From contig NZ_JBFDUZ010000001.1 in the NCBI RefSeq assembly GCF_040719145.1, positions 2,480,001 to 2,544,000 of the forward strand: a DNA stretch of 64,000 nucleotides. The letters run 5' to 3'. Positions 33,759 to 42,539 of the stretch are shown here, one piece after another. The translations under genes were made by a program, and so were the position numbers. This DNA is from Paenibacillus sp. JQZ6Y-1. GTDB taxonomy: Bacteria; Bacillota; Bacilli; Paenibacillales; Paenibacillaceae. Position 1 is the stretch's first letter. Every line of letters begins with the position of its first letter. The notes beneath the pieces were generated by a model. The model saw only the letters and a list, made by a program, of their open reading frames with translations, did no database searches and was not told the origin of the DNA.

Positions 33759-34352
33759 TTAAGATGTTCTCATCCAGCCATAGATATTGCCTATTACTCG
33801 TGCAGGAAAATTTGGATTCTCATAGAGATATAAGACATAATCGTATGGATCAGTTACTATCTGTTGAATTGTAGAATCGGAAACACCAGATTTTAGAGGA
33901 ACTTCTAGCTCAAGCGAATATATACTATCACTATTTCCATCCAATTTTGAGCCTTTGACTTCAACAGATTGTGTAGATATAAAGCTTTCTCGCCATTTCT
34001 CTGGAACTTCCAATCGAAAATAATACGGTTGCTGATGATCGACAATAAATGCTGTCGCATCCGGTCCAAGCTTGTACTCGAGATGATATGCGACTGTTTT
34101 TTTTTGTTTGTTATGTGTCAAAGTAAAATCTTTGATCACAAAATCTGAATTTTCCTTAAATTTATCTCCTGTTAAAAATCCAGCTTCTTCTGAGGATGCC
34201 ACTTCTTTTGATTGAGAATTTTCGTTTGTATTGTCTTGTTGGATGACCTCATTTGCCGGTGCCAACTTTTTGTTAGAAGAATCTATACATGCAGTTAGCA
34301 TAACTGAAATAGATAATAGAATTACACATGCACTGATTTTTTTCATATTCAC
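33759..34352 (-). CDS. Lipoprotein of unknown function
   Basis: This 197-aa protein has a lipoprotein signal (KKISACVILLSISVMLTAC, lipobox LTAC at ~19-22), a polar linker rich in Asn, Gln, Ser and Glu (~25-60), and a beta-rich domain (~60-197) with no family I recognise. Base composition is noticeably AT-rich compared with rluB. It lies 48 nt downstream of another AT-rich exported-protein gene in the same direction, and the pair may be co-transferred. It sits where dacB-spmAB would be expected. Confidence 0.75.
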   Translation of the reverse strand: MNMKKISACVILLSISVMLTACIDSSNKKLAPANEVIQQDNTNENSQSKEVASSEEAGFLTGDKFKENSDFVIKDFTLTHNKQKKTVAYHLEYKLGPDATAFIVDHQQPYYFRLEVPEKWRESFISTQSVEVKGSKLDGNSDSIYSLELEVPLKSGVSDSTIQQIVTDPYDYVLYLYENPNFPARVIGNIYGWMRTS

Positions 34353-34400
34353 CTCTATATTTATACCTCATACAATGGAGTGACATACCATAATGTCTAG

Positions 34401-34979
34401 TTAGACTTTTTTCACACTACTATAAGGTCTAGTCGTATAGTATGCCAGTATATACTTACTCGAAGTTACAACCCCTCCCGTGTTAGCAGTTTCAATGTAA
34501 CCACTTGTTTTCATAGTCTCTTTACCTGTAGAAGCTAAATAATTCCCAGAAGGCTGTGCTGCATCTACTGTCCAACTTACGGTAGTAGTTACAGATGATT
34601 TAACACCAGCTTTTACTTCAGCGCTAGCAGTTACAGCTTGACCTATAATTTGTAATTCAGTTTCTCCACCGACAGATAATTCTGTAAATGCTTCAAGTGC
34701 TACTGCGCGAGATACTGATGTAGAAACACCTTTAGTATGTTCGATCTTAAAGCTAAAATTTTCTTTCTTAGAAGTGCTTTTAGTAGATGCATCGTAAAAT
34801 TTCCCCGCACCGCCATACTTTGCAATAGCAGTAGTTCCAATTCCACCTCCTGAAACAATAGGACCTCCATTCTTCAATGAGTTGTTATATGTATCCAGAC
34901 TTACAGATTGGGCTGAAACATTTGTTGATACTAGTATTGCACATACACCTACAGTTAAAAAGCTCATAATTTTTTTCAT
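34401..34979 (-). CDS. Secreted Ser/Thr-rich protein, unknown
   Basis: This 192-aa protein has a classical Sec signal peptide (MKKIMSFLTVGVCAILV, cleavage probably after SAQS near residue 24). The mature part is rich in Ser, Thr, Val and Gly, with alternating polar/apolar stretches (ELSVGGETELQIIGQAVTAS, KSSVTTTVSWTVDAAQPSG) predicted as beta strands. Such stretches occur in aerolysin/ETX-MTX2-type pore formers, but the resemblance is weak. AAAGGAGA precedes the ATG. The gene is strikingly AT-rich, suggesting transfer. Confidence 0.7.
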   Translation of the reverse strand: MKKIMSFLTVGVCAILVSTNVSAQSVSLDTYNNSLKNGGPIVSGGGIGTTAIAKYGGAGKFYDASTKSTSKKENFSFKIEHTKGVSTSVSRAVALEAFTELSVGGETELQIIGQAVTASAEVKAGVKSSVTTTVSWTVDAAQPSGNYLASTGKETMKTSGYIETANTGGVVTSSKYILAYYTTRPYSSVKKV

Positions 34980-35111
34980 TACATTCTCCTTTGTAATCAT
35001 AATGATACATCGATTTCTAAAATAGAATATATTTAATTTAGCTAGTTGTCAAATATATATGTTATGACAAATAAATACAAATATAACATTGTATAAAAAT
35101 ATACATAAAAT

Positions 35112-35150
35112 AAAAAGCGTATCACAATTAACTGTGTACGCTTTTTATTT
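35112..35150. terminator. Terminator after the beta-mannosidase gene
   Basis: AAAAAGCGTA/TACGCTTTTT stem with A/T runs on both sides, 5 nt from the mannosidase stop. Confidence 0.8.
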
Positions 35151-35154
35151 TCAT

Positions 35155-37770
35155 CTATGATCCAATGTTAATATAATCTGCCATCGACGTTACCTTCAAT
35201 CCTTCTGCAGTTGTCGGCGTAAAGTAAGCAGCGCGTACACCGTATTCCGGTTGCTGTGCATCGCGGCGCGGTACAGCAGCCATATGGCGGAAGTAGACCG
35301 TATGCGTCTGTCCCGGAAGCAGGTCAAAGTAATTGTCGCTGAACTCGCCTGTGTTATCGGCGGACAACCATACCTGACGCGCCAGCTTGTCCGTGGTCAG
35401 CTTGATGACGCTAACGCCATGTTCGGTCGTCTCCGTTACGGTAATATTCGGCTGCTCCAGCACAATATCTTTTGCAGGAACGAAGTAGTTCAGCTTGCTG
35501 TCCACAATCTCACCTTCATGCTCCAATTCCACCAGCAATACTGCCTGCTTCGGATCAACACCATCCAGCAGATGATCACGGGACAGAGATAGCTGCTTCA
35601 CGCAATCGCCACCTGCTAGATTCAGCGATTGTGGAATTTCCTTGTACAAACCGCCATCCAGCCCGAGTACTTTTACCCGCAGCGTCAGTGCTGCCGGAGA
35701 CAGAATATCGGAAATGGTATATATGTCGAACTGCTCGCCGCTTGTACCATCGACCGATACGGCTAGATCGCGGAAGCTGCGTTTTGCGTAATAATGCAAT
35801 GCTTTCCAGCGACCATAGTAGTCCATTCCTGCCCAAGAAGCGACTGGCCAGCAATCGTTCATTTGCCAGTATAGCGTTCCCATGCAATACGGCTTGTTGC
35901 GGCGATGTGCCTCAATTGCCATCTGCATCGCTTCCGCCTGCAAAATCTGGCTCATATAAAGGAAGGAAGGGAAATCCTTCGGCTGCGGCAAGTATTTGTC
36001 CATATATTCCTTGATTAGACGGTTGCCTGCGCCATTCTTCTGGTGACGGAGCATTACTTCCGATTCCAATTCCAAATCGGATTCCTCCGCATACGTCCGT
36101 ACGGAACGATATTCCGGGAACGACTGGAAGCCGTATTCGCTCATAAAGCGACCGATGTGTACATTATAGTTCTCGAATGGCTCACTGCCATGCCATACGC
36201 CCCAATAGTGAATATCGCCGCTATCTGTTAACGAACGAGTATGTTGATGCTCATCCGCTGTCAGGTCAACTAGCGGTGAAGACGGCCAATATTCGGCACC
36301 CGGTGCTTCGGTTTGCACGACATCCGGCAGTAGTTCATGGAACACCGCTTCGTAATCTGCCCAGATCTGCTCACGCTGCTCGGTGGTATAATCCTTTTTC
36401 CAGCCCCAGCCGCCGTCCTCTACATAATGCGACCATGCGGAGTCAATCTCATTGTTGCCGCACCAGAGCGCGATGGACGGGTGATTGCGTAGACGACGTA
36501 CATTGTCCTCCGCTTCCGCTTGTACGCTATCCAGAAACTCCTCATCACCCGGATACATACTGCAAGCGAACATAAAGTCCTGCCAAACGAGAATACCGTA
36601 CTCGTCACACAGCTCATAAAATTCGTCATTTTCATAAATACCGCCGCCCCATACACGCAGCATATTCATATTAGCGTCTGCCGCTGAAACAATCTCATGC
36701 AGATAGCGCTGATAATCGACACGCGGGCTAAAGCTATCATTCGGGATATGGTTCGCCCCTTTGGCGAATACAGGTACACCGTTGACTTCAAAATAGAACG
36801 AGGTGCCCGGCAAGTCCTCGTGCTGCTCACGTACCAAACGAATGGAGCGGATACCCGTACGTACCTGTTGCGAAGACAGCGGCTGTTGACTAACAGGATC
36901 AGCTATAGTCGTTGTAAACGTATACAGATTCGCTTCACCCAACCCACGCGACCACCATAGACGCGGATTGTCCAGCGTAATCGGTAATTCGATAACATCG
37001 GTGCCTTCCTGTAAAGTCACCTTTTGCTCCCAATTTTCCTGATCCGTAGCGATATGTAGATTCGCTTCGCGCTCACGCTCCGAATACACCTGTACAATCG
37101 CAGTCAATTCCGCACTCTCCGCCGTCACCTGATCCTGACGGATATGAATACTTTCAATACGAACATCCGACCATGCTACCAGCTCTGCCTTACGCCAGAT
37201 TCCGCTAGTAACAAAGCGCGGTCCCCAGTCCCAACCATAATGATACGGTGCTTTGCGTGCAAAGATACTGACCCGTTTATCGCCTAGCTCTCCAACATCG
37301 GATTGATCATTGCTCGCTGGCAGTGGGTAGCCGAGCGCTTCCAGCTTCGGCAGATCCTCATTGATCGGCGAACGAAATACGATACGCAGTGTATTCTCAC
37401 CTGCTTTGGCATAGCCTTTCACTTCGGCACGCCATGTGCGGAACATATTGTCGGCTGACAACACATGCTGATCGTTCAAATACACATCCGCATATGTATC
37501 CAATCCATGAAAAACAAGCTCTACATGCGAATGCTGCAATACCGCTTCTTCGATGGAAACGGTAGATATGTATTCCCAATCCTTTTTATCGACCCACTGC
37601 ACATCCTTCTCATTGGTACCGTAAAATGGATCTGGAATTTTGTTGTGTGCCAGCAGATCGGTATGTACCGTTCCAGGCACTTGAGCATCCAGCCATTCTT
37701 GCTCATCGGTTGCTTTGAATTTCCAGCTGGATAATGTCTGGTTGTAAGGTGTAGATTGCACATTGCTCAT
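35155..37770 (-). CDS. Beta-mannosidase, glycoside hydrolase family 2
   Basis: This 871-aa enzyme has the GH2 layout: N-terminal jelly-roll sugar-binding domain (~1-200), Ig-like domain (~200-310), TIM barrel (~310-620) and C-terminal domains. The acid/base Glu is in CGNNEIDSAW (~436) and the nucleophile Glu in MSEYGFQSFP (~538). VPGTVHTDLLAHNKIPDPFYGTNE near the N-terminus is typical of beta-mannosidases rather than galactosidases. There is no signal peptide, so it likely acts in the cytoplasm on imported manno-oligosaccharides. AAAGGATGA precedes the ATG. A catabolite-repression (cre) site lies upstream. Confidence 0.92.
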   Translation of the reverse strand: MSNVQSTPYNQTLSSWKFKATDEQEWLDAQVPGTVHTDLLAHNKIPDPFYGTNEKDVQWVDKKDWEYISTVSIEEAVLQHSHVELVFHGLDTYADVYLNDQHVLSADNMFRTWRAEVKGYAKAGENTLRIVFRSPINEDLPKLEALGYPLPASNDQSDVGELGDKRVSIFARKAPYHYGWDWGPRFVTSGIWRKAELVAWSDVRIESIHIRQDQVTAESAELTAIVQVYSEREREANLHIATDQENWEQKVTLQEGTDVIELPITLDNPRLWWSRGLGEANLYTFTTTIADPVSQQPLSSQQVRTGIRSIRLVREQHEDLPGTSFYFEVNGVPVFAKGANHIPNDSFSPRVDYQRYLHEIVSAADANMNMLRVWGGGIYENDEFYELCDEYGILVWQDFMFACSMYPGDEEFLDSVQAEAEDNVRRLRNHPSIALWCGNNEIDSAWSHYVEDGGWGWKKDYTTEQREQIWADYEAVFHELLPDVVQTEAPGAEYWPSSPLVDLTADEHQHTRSLTDSGDIHYWGVWHGSEPFENYNVHIGRFMSEYGFQSFPEYRSVRTYAEESDLELESEVMLRHQKNGAGNRLIKEYMDKYLPQPKDFPSFLYMSQILQAEAMQMAIEAHRRNKPYCMGTLYWQMNDCWPVASWAGMDYYGRWKALHYYAKRSFRDLAVSVDGTSGEQFDIYTISDILSPAALTLRVKVLGLDGGLYKEIPQSLNLAGGDCVKQLSLSRDHLLDGVDPKQAVLLVELEHEGEIVDSKLNYFVPAKDIVLEQPNITVTETTEHGVSVIKLTTDKLARQVWLSADNTGEFSDNYFDLLPGQTHTVYFRHMAAVPRRDAQQPEYGVRAAYFTPTTAEGLKVTSMADYINIGS

Positions 37771-37852
37771 CAGTGTATCATCCTTTCAACATAAGGTTAT
37801 GCCTTCACCTTACTACGTACATACCCAAGAAGCAAATCCATTTTAAGCGTGT

Positions 37853-37866
37853 TGTAAGCGTTATCT
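37853..37866. promoter_or_regulatory. Candidate cre site (CcpA) upstream of the beta-mannosidase
   Basis: TGTAAGCGTTATCT matches the Bacillales cre consensus TGWAANCGNTNWCA at all defined positions except the last. It is 83 nt before the beta-mannosidase ATG, where CcpA could block transcription when glucose is present. Confidence 0.6.
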
Positions 37867-38096
37867 AGCGCTCTCTTATACCCAAGCGCCTGTAACAACG
37901 GAATCGGCAAACTATAATCGTCCACAGACACTTTTTTATCGTTTCAATATTCTACGATTTTCATGGTAAAACAAGCGGAAAATTGCCTTCTTTATCTCGG
38001 TTCTGTTGCCTGACAGGAATTCTTGTCGATGCAAATAGAAACAAAATTAGATATTGACAAATATGGCGACTCCACTTAAAGTTTTATTGTTATACA

Positions 38097-38111
38097 TGAT
38101 AATGATTATCA
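38097..38111 (+). promoter_or_regulatory. Fur box upstream of siderophore importer
   Basis: TGATAATGATTATCA is a perfect 7-1-7 inverted repeat of the Bacillus Fur box. It lies 32 nt before the binding-protein ATG and downstream of a TTGACA (38054-38059) with a possible -10 TAAAGT 17 nt later, so Fur-iron would repress the operon. Confidence 0.9.
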
Positions 38112-38142
38112 ATTTCATTTTATAAAAAAGGGGATTTTCAGC

Positions 38143-39093
38143 ATGAGAAAAACGTTATTACCTTTGATGATGGCACTGGTTCTGATCCTGGGCGCGTGCG
38201 GTAATCAACAGAGCAGCACAGCAACCAACGGCGCCGCTTCAACTGAAGAAAGCAGCAGCGCAAGCAGTGACAACGCATCAACGATTACATATCAGTCCGA
38301 AACTGGACCTGTACAAGTACCCGCCAATCCACAACGCGTCATTGCACTGGATGGCTCCGCTGGTTCCGTAATGCAATTTGGTGTACCGCTGGTCGGCGTC
38401 GATTCATGGACGATGGACAGCCCCGTTTTCAAACCGCATCTGAACGGTGTAACGGAAGTGTCCGCCGACAATCTGGAGAAAATCATTGAACTGAAGCCGG
38501 ATCTGATCATTGCTAGCAATACCGTGAAAAATGCGGACAAGCTGAAGCAGATCGCTCCACTCGTTACATACACCTACAACAAAGTCGATTATCTGACTCA
38601 GGTTGAGGAGATTGCGAAAGCGATCAACAAAGCGGACGAAGGCAAAGCATGGGTAGAAGATTTCAAAACGCGAGCTTCCAAAGCTGGCGATGAAATCAAA
38701 GCCAAAATCGGTGCTGATGCTACGGTAACCGTTATGGAAGGTGATACCAAATCGCTGTACATATTCGGCGACGCATGGGGTCGTGGCACTGAGATCATTT
38801 ATCAAGCAATGGGTCTCAAAATGCCAGAAAAAGTAAAAGAAATGACTGCTAAAGACGGTTATTATGCACTGTCGTTGGAAGTACTGCCGCAGTATCTGGG
38901 CGATTACGTATTCTACAGCAAAGCACAGGATGTGGATCTATCCTTCCAAAACACCGATACTTATAAAAACATTCCGGCTGTTAAAAACAAGCATGTTTAT
39001 GAAGCCGATGCTCGTGGATTTTACTTCAATGATGCTGTAACACTGGATTACCAGTTGGACTTCATTAAGAAAGCGCTACTGGGCCAATCCTAA
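38143..39093 (+). CDS. Iron-siderophore ABC transporter substrate-binding lipoprotein
   Basis: This 316-aa class III binding protein (FeuA/YfiY type) has the lipobox ILGAC (~15-19), a Ser/Thr-rich linker (~20-48) and a two-lobed Fe-siderophore binding domain. PQRVIALDGSAGSVMQFGVPLVG and IIELKPDLIIAS are standard. It captures ferric siderophore at the cell surface and passes it to the two permeases that follow. A perfect Fur box precedes it. A hairpin with a T-run (39113-39140) between it and the permeases probably gives more binding protein than permease. Confidence 0.92.
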   Translation: MRKTLLPLMMALVLILGACGNQQSSTATNGAASTEESSSASSDNASTITYQSETGPVQVPANPQRVIALDGSAGSVMQFGVPLVGVDSWTMDSPVFKPHLNGVTEVSADNLEKIIELKPDLIIASNTVKNADKLKQIAPLVTYTYNKVDYLTQVEEIAKAINKADEGKAWVEDFKTRASKAGDEIKAKIGADATVTVMEGDTKSLYIFGDAWGRGTEIIYQAMGLKMPEKVKEMTAKDGYYALSLEVLPQYLGDYVFYSKAQDVDLSFQNTDTYKNIPAVKNKHVYEADARGFYFNDAVTLDYQLDFIKKALLGQS

Positions 39094-39112
39094 TTGCACA
39101 TAGTCAACAAAG

Positions 39113-39140
39113 AAAAGGAACGCCCTGCGTTCCTTTTTTT
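39113..39140 (+). terminator. Intra-operon terminator/attenuator after the binding protein gene
   Basis: AAGGAACG/CGTTCCTT stem with a 4-nt loop and a T-run, 20 nt past the stop and 32 nt before the next ATG. Partial termination here would lower permease expression. Confidence 0.75.
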
Positions 39141-39171
39141 CTAAATAAAAACGTAAGGAATGGATAGGGTA

Positions 39172-40188
39172 ATGAAAACTTCAACTTCCAAAAAGCATTT
39201 CCGCTATTTTCCACTTCAACTGGTACTCAGCTTGATTGCGTTTGCGATTATTTTCATCGTTGCTATGATGATCGGTGCCAAAAACATCTCTCTGATCGAT
39301 GTACAAAATGCTATTTTCAATCCAGACATGAACAATGACGACATTTCCGTGATTCGCGAATTACGATTGCCGCGCGAGGTTGGCGGTGTACTGGTTGGTG
39401 CTGCGCTTGGTGTAGCTGGTGCGATCATGCAAGGTCTGACTCGCAATCCGCTTGCCGATCCCGGTCTGCTCGGATTGAGCGCTGGAGCAAGTGCAGCGTT
39501 GGTAACGGTACTAGCATTTGCGCCGGGTGTGGGTTATTTTGGCATTATGATCGCCTGTTTTGTCGGTGCGGCGGTTGGTGTCATGCTCGTATTCGGTATA
39601 GCGGCGATTCGTAAGCGCAATATGTCGCCTATGCGTATGGTGCTGGCAGGTGCAGCGGTGTCGGCACTGTTGACTGCGATTGCGGACGGTATCAGTCTAC
39701 AATTTAAAATCACCAAAAGTGTATCCATGTGGACATCCGGCGGTCTGATCGGTACGACATGGAGCCAGATTCAAGCGATGACACCGGTTATTGTAATCTG
39801 CCTGATTGTGGCGATCATGTTGTCTCGTCAATTGACGATTCTCAGCCTGAGCGAAAGTACCGCTGTCGGTCTCGGTCTCAAAACAGCACAAATCAAAATG
39901 ATTATGTTCATTCTGATTATCCTGCTGGCAGGTACAGCGGTCGCATTAGTCGGTAATCTGGCGTTTGTCGGCTTGATGATTCCCCACTTTGTTCGCATGT
40001 TCTCCGGTACTGATTACCGGACAATTTTGCCACTGTCTGCGATTCTTGGCGCTACCTTTATGGTATTTGCCGATACGATGGCGCGTATGATCAATGCACC
40101 GTACGAGACGCCGTTGGCTGCTATTATCGCCATCATCGGGCTCCCCTTCTTCTTACTTGTGGTACGTAAAGGGGTGCGTTCATTATGA
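39172..40188 (+). CDS. Iron-siderophore permease, FecCD family (first)
   Basis: This FecCD/BtuC-type permease of about 338 aa has around ten TM segments. LRLPREVGGVLVGAALGVAGAIMQGLTRNPLADPGLLGLSAGA (pieces: RLPREVGGVLVGAAL and TRNPLADPGLLG) and GLMIPHFVRM are family marks, the last being the ATPase coupling loop. The ATG at 39172 was preferred to one four codons earlier, which abuts its own AAGGA. The second permease gene overlaps its stop by 4 nt. Confidence 0.93.
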   Translation: MKTSTSKKHFRYFPLQLVLSLIAFAIIFIVAMMIGAKNISLIDVQNAIFNPDMNNDDISVIRELRLPREVGGVLVGAALGVAGAIMQGLTRNPLADPGLLGLSAGASAALVTVLAFAPGVGYFGIMIACFVGAAVGVMLVFGIAAIRKRNMSPMRMVLAGAAVSALLTAIADGISLQFKITKSVSMWTSGGLIGTTWSQIQAMTPVIVICLIVAIMLSRQLTILSLSESTAVGLGLKTAQIKMIMFILIILLAGTAVALVGNLAFVGLMIPHFVRMFSGTDYRTILPLSAILGATFMVFADTMARMINAPYETPLAAIIAIIGLPFFLLVVRKGVRSL

Positions 40189-41195
40189 TCAAACAAGTTC
40201 AAACTGCAACATACCAACGATGGATTATGCTGTTTTTATTCGTCATCGTGGTGGTGACCTTTGCCATTGCGCTTGGGATCGGGGCTTCTGCTGTATCGTA
40301 TGATCGGATCATTCCGACACTGCTTGGTCAGGGCAGCTTTGTTGAAAACTTCGTTATCTTTTCTGTTCGTCTGCCGCGTATGGTGATTACGTTGCTATCC
40401 GGTATGGCGCTGGCATTAGCGGGCGCGGTATTACAGGGCATTACACGTAATGAGCTGGCTGATCCGGGTATCATTGGGATCAATGCGGGAGCAGGCGTGG
40501 GTGTCAGTCTCTTTTTCCTGTTTGCTCCGCTGGATGTTGGCAGCTTTGTGTATATGCTGCCCCTGGTTGCATTTGCGTCGGCGATGCTGATCTCGATTCT
40601 GATCTATCTCTTCTCGTATAGTCGCCGAGATGGGATGCAGCCAATCAAGCTTATCATTACTGGTGTCGGCTTCTCCTTAGCGATGTCCGGTATTATGATC
40701 GTACTGATCTCGTCTGTGAGCCGGGAAAAAGTAGACTTTATCTCCCGCTGGCTGGCGGGCAATGTGTGGGGAACGGATTGGCCGTTTGTGCTGGCTCTGC
40801 TGCCGTGGCTCATTGTGCTGATTCCGTATATATTGTACAAATGTCGCACGCTGAATCTGTTGGCGCTTAATGAAGAGACGGCTGTCGGTGCAGGTGTGCA
40901 TATTCAGCGCGACCGTATTGTGCTGATGCTGGCGGCTGTGGCACTTGCGGCTTCTGCGGTATCGGTTACTGGTGGAATTTCCTTCATTGGGCTGATGGCT
41001 CCGCATATCGCCCGTGCGCTCGTCGGCCCACGTCATCAGCTGTTCGTTCCCGTCAGCATTTTGATTGGCGGCTGGCTACTGCTGATCGCGGATACGATCG
41101 GTCACAACCTGTCCGACCCCGATGGGATTCCGGCAGGGATTGTAGTAGCTTTTATCGGAGCACCGTATTTCCTATATCTGTTGCTGAAAAAGTAG
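40185..41195 (+). CDS. Iron-siderophore permease, FecCD family (second)
   Basis: This second FecCD permease subunit (336 aa) has about ten TM segments. SVRLPRMVITLLSGMALALAGAV, GITRNELADPGIIGINAGAG and FIGLMAPHIARALVG are standard. Together with the previous gene it forms the heterodimeric channel. No ATPase gene follows, as in B. subtilis feuABC and yfiYZ-yfhA, which share the ATPase YusV encoded elsewhere. ATGA overlap with the upstream gene indicates coupling. Confidence 0.93.
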   Translation: MIKQVQTATYQRWIMLFLFVIVVVTFAIALGIGASAVSYDRIIPTLLGQGSFVENFVIFSVRLPRMVITLLSGMALALAGAVLQGITRNELADPGIIGINAGAGVGVSLFFLFAPLDVGSFVYMLPLVAFASAMLISILIYLFSYSRRDGMQPIKLIITGVGFSLAMSGIMIVLISSVSREKVDFISRWLAGNVWGTDWPFVLALLPWLIVLIPYILYKCRTLNLLALNEETAVGAGVHIQRDRIVLMLAAVALAASAVSVTGGISFIGLMAPHIARALVGPRHQLFVPVSILIGGWLLLIADTIGHNLSDPDGIPAGIVVAFIGAPYFLYLLLKK

Positions 41196-41286
41196 AGGAC
41201 TACTCTGCTAAGCCACAGATTGTAGATAAATCATGATTTGCTTATGCAGAGATGATCAAGCAGAACATGAGCACGATACCCATATA

Positions 41287-41327
41287 AAAGAACCCATTCA
41301 TCCTCAAATGGAATGGGTTCTTTTTTT
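41287..41327 (+). terminator. Terminator of the siderophore importer operon
   Basis: AAAGAACCCATTC/GAATGGGTTCTTT stem with an 11-nt loop and a T7 run. Confidence 0.85.
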
Positions 41328-41479
41328 AAGCTCTTTCGGATGTCTATGGAGTTTTTTTAGGTTAGATCTTCCTTTTCTATGCTCGTCAACTTGTCTAAGG
41401 GTAATCATAACAAAAATGGACAAGCCGCTCCCCTGCACCTTTGCTACAATACAGATACCGATCGGGAGGGACATAACGT

Positions 41480-42379
41480 ATGGATCATATTGCCTGTATA
41501 CAGCAAAGTATCGATTATATTGAAGATCATCTCAAAGAACCACTGAATGCGGAACAACTAGCAAGTCTGGCAGGCTTCTCACTGTATCACTTCTACAAAA
41601 TCTTTCAAATGCAAACCGGATTATCCGTGATGGATTATATCCGTCGGCGGCGACTTGCTCATGCTGCCGCAGATATGGCACATCCGAAACCATTGCTGGA
41701 GATTGCACTGGACTATGGCTTTGAGACTCATGCAGGGTTTACCAAAGCCTTTGGCAAGGTGTACGGCATGTCGCCGGAGCGTTATCGCATCCATGCGACT
41801 GGTTATGTACCTGAACGAGTAGACTTGCAGAAGCTTGCCTATTATCAACTACATGGAGGCATGATGATGAGACCTACCTTTATAACCAAGCCTGAGATTC
41901 AGCTAGCGGGCTACGCGTTGGAAACGACTGCTAATGGACAAAATCTATCCGATATTCCTGCGTTTTGGGAACGTTATAATCAAGAAGATTGGGGGCATAC
42001 GCTACATGATGTGGTGCAGCCCGTTCATCATGGTGAATACGGCGCTTGTATTATGAATGCGCCGCAGTCAGAGCAATTTACCTATGTGATCGGTGTCGAG
42101 GTTGCTCAGTTTGACGATGTACCGGAGGCATTGTATACGACTACGTTACCAGCAGCGACGTATGCTGTGTTCACTACACCACCTGCGCAGCGTCAGGATG
42201 GAGGATTTATCAAAGCGATTCAGGGGACGACCAAGTATATTTTTAACGAATGGTTTCCATCTTCGGGGTATATGTATGACGATGCTGCTGCTGATTTTGA
42301 ACTGTATGATGAGCGCTGCTATGGAGATGAGAATCTGGTGATGGATATTTATATTCCTGTGCAGAAGAAAGCGGAATAG
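41480..42379 (+). CDS. AraC-family regulator with GyrI-like effector domain
   Basis: This 299-aa protein has an N-terminal AraC DNA-binding domain with two HTH motifs (~1-105; LNAEQLASLAGFSLYHFYKIFQ, then ALDYGFETHAGFTKAFGKVYGMSPERYR) and a C-terminal GyrI-like small-molecule-binding domain (~130-295; ETPEIQLAGY-like start, YDERCYGDENLVMDIYIPV end). Rob/BmrR-type proteins with this domain sense drugs or hydrophobic ligands. GGGAGGG lies 9 nt before the ATG. It follows the iron importer but has no evident link to it. Confidence 0.9.
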   Translation: MDHIACIQQSIDYIEDHLKEPLNAEQLASLAGFSLYHFYKIFQMQTGLSVMDYIRRRRLAHAAADMAHPKPLLEIALDYGFETHAGFTKAFGKVYGMSPERYRIHATGYVPERVDLQKLAYYQLHGGMMMRPTFITKPEIQLAGYALETTANGQNLSDIPAFWERYNQEDWGHTLHDVVQPVHHGEYGACIMNAPQSEQFTYVIGVEVAQFDDVPEALYTTTLPAATYAVFTTPPAQRQDGGFIKAIQGTTKYIFNEWFPSSGYMYDDAAADFELYDERCYGDENLVMDIYIPVQKKAE

Positions 42380-42462
42380 AAATCAGCAAACATAGGAATG
42401 ACTATGTATTACATGATAGATAGACAGTTATGATGGGACATGTAGAATATAGTAGATCAAAA

Positions 42463-42510
42463 TAAACAAGCAGGTGAACCGGATCATTTCCAGTCCACCT
42501 GCTTGTTTAT
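42463..42510. terminator. Bidirectional terminator between the AraC gene and scpB
   Basis: AAACAAGCAGGTG/CACCTGCTTGTTT stem (13 bp) with a 20-nt loop, located between convergent genes. Confidence 0.8.
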
Positions 42511-42539
42511 AGTATTATCAATGGATTCCGTATCATCCG

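Noticed and set aside
35155-37770. Beta-galactosidase as product of the GH2 gene
   Set aside because: The N-terminal VPGTVHTDLL and WCGNNE segments fit beta-mannosidase better.
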